Of a stretch of 64,000 nucleotides of DNA, positions 60,781-64,000 are shown one piece after another. Position 1 is the first letter of the stretch; the number at the start of each line of letters is the position of its first letter. A model generated the notes under the pieces. The model saw only the letters and a list, made by a program, of their open reading frames with translations, was not told the origin of the DNA and did no database searches. The position numbers and the translations under genes were made by a program. The stretch comes from Anthopleura xanthogrammica. Lineage: Eukaryota; Cnidaria; Anthozoa; Actiniaria; Actiniidae. The stretch lies in NCBI GenBank assembly GCA_964019055.1, contig OZ025217.1, forward strand, positions 11,191,255 through 11,255,254. Reading direction: 5' to 3'.

Positions 60781-63263
60781 GATGATGATGATGATGGTGA
60801 TGATGATGGTGATGATGATGATGATGATGATGATAAGGATGATGATGAAGATGATAATAATGAAGATAATGATGATGGTGATGATGATGGTGATGATGAT
60901 GGAAATGATGATGATGGTGATTATAATGATGATGATGGTGATGATGATAAGGATGATGATGAAGATGATAATAATGAAGATAATGATGATGGTGATGATG
61001 ATGGTGATGATGATGGTGATGATGATTAGGAGGATAGTGATTATAATGATGATGATGATGATGATGATGAAGATAATGATGATGATAATGTTGGTGATGA
61101 TGAAGATGAATATGATGATATTTTTCTAAACACCAACCTTTGTTCAATTCATGCTCTTCCTTAGCACAGGGGTTTTCTGTCATTACCTCTGCTTTCTTTG
61201 CTTTCTAAATTACAAAAAAAAAACCCCATGCACATGAATAAGGTATCGATCGTGGGAAAAGCACACAGACATATTGATTCACAACGTCACAACAATAAGT
61301 CGAATTATTCGGTAATGGAATTCAGTCGAACGTAATCACATGATTGCATTCCATTGCATTCGGAAAAAAGTGTGAATTCATTTGCATTCGATTTCCGAAC
61401 TTATCATAAAGATAAAGTATTGCACGATACATAGAGGATATTACATGGTCGCGCGGAGATACGAATTTTATCTTCGCTGCGCTCACTCGTGAGAGATAAT
61501 ATCAGCACGAGAAGAAAAAATTCGTATCTCCAAGCGGCCATGTAATGTTCTGTTTATTATATGAAATCTTCAATGAAAAATAATGGAGAATTTGAGAAGC
61601 TGAGCAAAAAGTCGAAATTTGACACCACCAGTGTTGATATAAATCGTATCCCCACTGGCCACTGGTGGGAGTGGGGATATCAATTTTATCATTTTGATGT
61701 CACTCAATATCACACTCTATTTCATATAATAATGTACTGTACTGTACGATGGTGATATCGTAGTTAGTAACTAGTTCGATTGTGTTCGATTGGTTCCATT
61801 TTTTATTTTATTTTTTGTGAATTCGATTTCATTCGGTTCCCAAATGCAATAGAATCCAATTATTCTATTGGATTTGATTGGATTCGATGGAATCAAACGT
61901 TCGATTTCTTTCGATTGGTTTAATTATAAAGGTTGACAGAATGCAAGTAATTAGATAAACTTCACACTTCAACATTGGTGTGATGTTCTCTCCCTTGCCA
62001 CGAGGGCTTTCCCCAGGCTTTTCCGTTTTTCTTCCCCGTATTTTGATTTTATATTTTACGACCATCACTCCCCGTATAAGGGGCTCATATGACACCGAGC
62101 CCGACTCGAATTCGGGTCGCATTGATGAGAGGCGAGCGCTCTCACCGCTTTTCACACGTGCTTTCCATGAACAAGCTCTTTTTCAATTATTAACTCACCT
62201 TGTACACAACGACTATCAGGACTACTATCAGAATAACTCCAAGAGTACCTCCAACACCAATACCAATTATCATTTCCGTGGTCAACTTACTTGGGGTTGA
62301 CGTGGTGGGATCCGTGCTGGTGCTCGTGCTCTTAGTTACATTAGGCTTAAGGTAGAAAGGAAAAATATATCTAAGGGTTTTAATAAACATGCATATGAAG
62401 CTAAAGTGCTATACAGAGGAGAGGACAGGAGAGGACAGGAGAGGACAGGAGAGGACAGGAGAGGACAGGAGAGGACAGGAGAGGACAGGAGAGGACAGGA
62501 GAGGACAGGAGAGGTTAGGAGAGGAGAGAAGAGGAGAGCAGAGCAGAAGCCGAGAGAACAGAGGGGAATTATACTTCGGATGTGGATTTTGATACGCTGA
62601 CTGATGCTGTTGGCGTGATACCGAGGATAGTGGTAGCGTCTTGGGCGGAAATCCTATTGCTCGTTGTTGTTGTTATTGTTGTTGTTGTTGTTATAGGTGA
62701 TTGTGATGACAGGGGATAGGTGACAGTACTTGACCATGTGGAGTCAGAATAAGCTGATAATAAGAATAAAAATATTAAAAATCATACAGTGTCAATGAAA
62801 CTGTTATCATTCCAAACACTAAAAAACGGTGCACCAGTGGACAGCTATCCATGCAATTCTGGCCAGCGTTGTTGCACCGAAGGATTTCATTGGTTGAGAA
62901 CATCATTGCATATACACTTATTTTGTTTTGGCATAATGTTTTTCCTTATCAGACCGCGTGTCATTTTCTTTTGTATATATATATATATATTTATATTTTT
63001 TTTATTTTTTAAGAATTTATTTGTCGCAATGTTCCATAATTAATTTCGATATAATTGGCACTAATATTAAAGAAAATACGTACAAATGCCCTGTATACAG
63101 AATAATTTTCGCAATGTTTCATGATTGATTTTAGATATAATTGGTACTAATATTAAAAAAACCGGTACATACTCGTGTTGTTCTGTGACAACGTGCTTTC
63201 GGTATTTAGGAAGAAGAAAAGTGCCAAAATCTGAAAGCAGTGCATCAGTGGATTAGTCGCCAT
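60617..63263 (-). CDS. gene D: mucin-like type I membrane protein, paralogous architecture
   Basis: Exons 63173-63263, 62575-62753, 62199-62345, then the tail exon ending at its plus-strand edge 61204; phases 1,0,0. Signal peptide ~1-26 (CFQILALFFFLNTESTLS). Exon 2 (~31-90) is Thr/Ser-rich (QSPITTTTTITTTTSNR) and lacks the SEA-like domain of A-C. Exon 3 continues the stalk (NVT sequon, STSTSTDPTTSTPSK) into the TM ~116-137 (IGIGVGGTLGVILIVVLIVV). The tail begins KAKKAEVMTENPCAKEEHEL and shares EHEL with gene C. Two endings: read-through from 61204 to a stop at 60617 through a CAT-repeat His-rich tract (~195-residue tail); or removal of 60631-61137 by a weak donor (GTTGGT) and a strong acceptor, giving ...ELNKDQAK (~165 aa). 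The exon 2 donor (GTATAA) is also weak, so confidence is lower. Confidence 0.55.
60680..61115. repeat. imperfect (GAT)n trinucleotide tract, ~435 bp
   Basis: GAT with AAT/GGT/AAG interruptions, including an internal duplication (GATGATAAGGATGATGATG occurs near 60828 and 60942). On the minus strand it reads His-rich in frame with the gene D tail exon. It is either coding or, more likely, intronic. Confidence 0.9.
61431..61555. mobile_element. foldback element in gene D intron 3
   Basis: ATTACATGGTCGCGCGGAGA and ACGAATTTTATCTTCG pair with AAAAAATTCGTATCTCC and GCGGCCATGTAATG. The turn contains CGCTGCGCTCACTCGTGAG. A similar hairpin style is familiar from anthozoan genomes. Confidence 0.75.
61965..62150 (-). 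mobile_element. tRNA-derived SINE in gene D intron 3
   Basis: On the minus strand, from ~62150, a degenerate tRNA-like head with a B-box-like GAATTCGAGTCGGGC is followed by TGTCATATGAGCCCC and the body CTTGCCACGAGGGC (plus-strand sense). It is colinear with the 5.9- and 36.2-kb SINEs and has the same orientation as the host gene. Confidence 0.65.
62414..62530 (+). repeat. 10-bp (GAGAGGACAG)n array, ~10 copies, in gene D intron 2
   Basis: Perfect decamer followed by GGAGAGAAGA variants, filling half of the 229-bp intron 62346-62574. Plus-strand Arg/Glu/Gly frames are artefacts. Confidence 0.95.
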
Positions 63264-63363
63264 TGTGATCGTCTTCGATCTGCAAAACACTAAAAACATT
63301 GAAAATGAAAGAACGTTGGTTGTCGATGAAGAATTGAGGACATTGAAATCTGTATATCCCCCT

Positions 63364-63640
63364 CTCATACGATAACCATTCGTATGGGAAGCCATTTCAA
63401 TGTTACGGCATGTCGTACCGTGTACGTGCTGTAAGTCAGTACCGTACGTTTCCCACTCATACGATAACCATTCTTATGGGAAGCCATTTCAATGTTATGG
63501 CATGTCGTACTGTGTACGTGCTGTAAGTCAGTACTGTACGTTTCCCACTCATACGATAACCATTCTTATGGAAAGCCATTTCAATGTTATGGCATGCATG
63601 TATACTGTGTACGTGCTGTAAAGTGGCACAGAAGTTTCAG
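63364..63640 (+). repeat. 92-bp tandem repeat, 3 copies, upstream of gene D
   Basis: CTCATACGATAACCATTC starts copies at 63364, 63456 and 63548. Each contains GGAAGCCATTTCAATGTTA and GTGTACGTGCTGTAAGTCAG; the third is truncated. The array starts ~100 bp upstream of the gene D ATG, so it may form part of its promoter or 5'UTR. Confidence 0.95.
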
Positions 63641-64000
63641 ATAGATTAATCTAATATTCGAAACATGTATAGGTTTTGCAAGTTATACCTGCGGTTATGT
63701 TAGATGGCAAAAAAATAAATTAAATTAAATTGAATTCTTTCTCCTGTAAAACGATTGCATTTTTCCTGCCATCTAACATCGCTGCCGTCACGTGGTGCAA
63801 AACCTCTCCATATTAAAAAACGGTAGGGCGTGAGGCATCAAGCATTTTTTAGTATTTCATGTTTCTTGTTATTCTGCCATGTTCATAGTAATAAATCCGA
63901 GTTCAAATTAGGAGTTATAGGGGTAAAAAATTTCATATAAAAACAAATAAACACATTAAGAAAAGAGGAAGTCGAAAGGTCACAACTAAGCTTAAATTCT
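63641..64000. other. window edge, nothing recognised
   Basis: AT-rich with TAAATTAAATTAAATTG near 63715. GATGTTAGATGGCAG-like inverted segments (TTAGATGGCA near 63700 and TGCCATCTAACAT near 63768) suggest one more small foldback. Confidence 0.5.

Noticed and set aside
61865..62300. ORFs on both strands near 62 kb
   Set aside because: They cover a tRNA-derived SINE and part of the gene D TM exon in the wrong frame.

Overview
This is eukaryotic, intron-bearing, AT-rich DNA crowded with microsatellites, minisatellites, foldback elements and short retroposons. There are no bacterial-style operons. The foldback and tRNA-derived elements resemble those I associate with anthozoan cnidarians (corals, sea anemones), so I infer a cnidarian, most likely a hexacorallian. 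That is recognition of repeat style, not a database match.

Layout. Positions 1-39,500 hold no gene I can defend. They contain a recent 987-bp tandem duplication (1,787-3,759), a SINE family whose tail expands into 57-bp arrays (5.25-6.05, 16.96-17.38 and 18.98-19.47 kb), several 110-190-bp diverged tandem arrays, hairpin elements (notably a nested one at 33.0-33.9 kb), and a very long (CCAT)n tract at 38.15-39.38 kb. At 39,587-40,774 (minus) lies a single-exon class A GPCR of 395 aa. A LINE reverse-transcriptase C-terminal fragment sits near 44.4 kb.

The most interesting part is 47.1-63.3 kb. I reconstructed by hand, from splice signals, a head-to-tail array of four related genes, all on the minus strand (A 47,105-49,597; B 52,402-55,480; C 57,149-58,791; D 60,617-63,263). 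Each encodes a small type I single-pass membrane protein: signal-peptide exon, ectodomain exon, an exon carrying the juxtamembrane strand and TM helix, and one or two cytoplasmic-tail exons, with intron phases 1-0-0(-0) in all four. A, B and C share an ectodomain of about 110 residues with a conserved I-[SA]-W-x(2)-[MF]-C start and a second Cys, predicted beta-alpha-beta-beta-alpha-beta (SEA/ferredoxin-like). D keeps the architecture but has a Thr/Ser-rich mucin-like stalk in place of that domain. The tails differ: Tyr-rich in A, acidic in B, short and basic with a shared E-H-E-L motif in C and D. This looks like a tandemly duplicated, diversifying family of cell-surface proteins. Adhesion, mucin-like, immune or self-recognition roles are possible, but nothing in the sequence proves a function.

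All four genes also carry a consensus 3' splice site 14-24 nt upstream of the ATG, implying a 5'UTR intron or trans-splicing, and each has a tandem array in an intron next to the TM exon. In gene C that array is about 37 copies of an 8-mer that spells a consensus AP-1 site.
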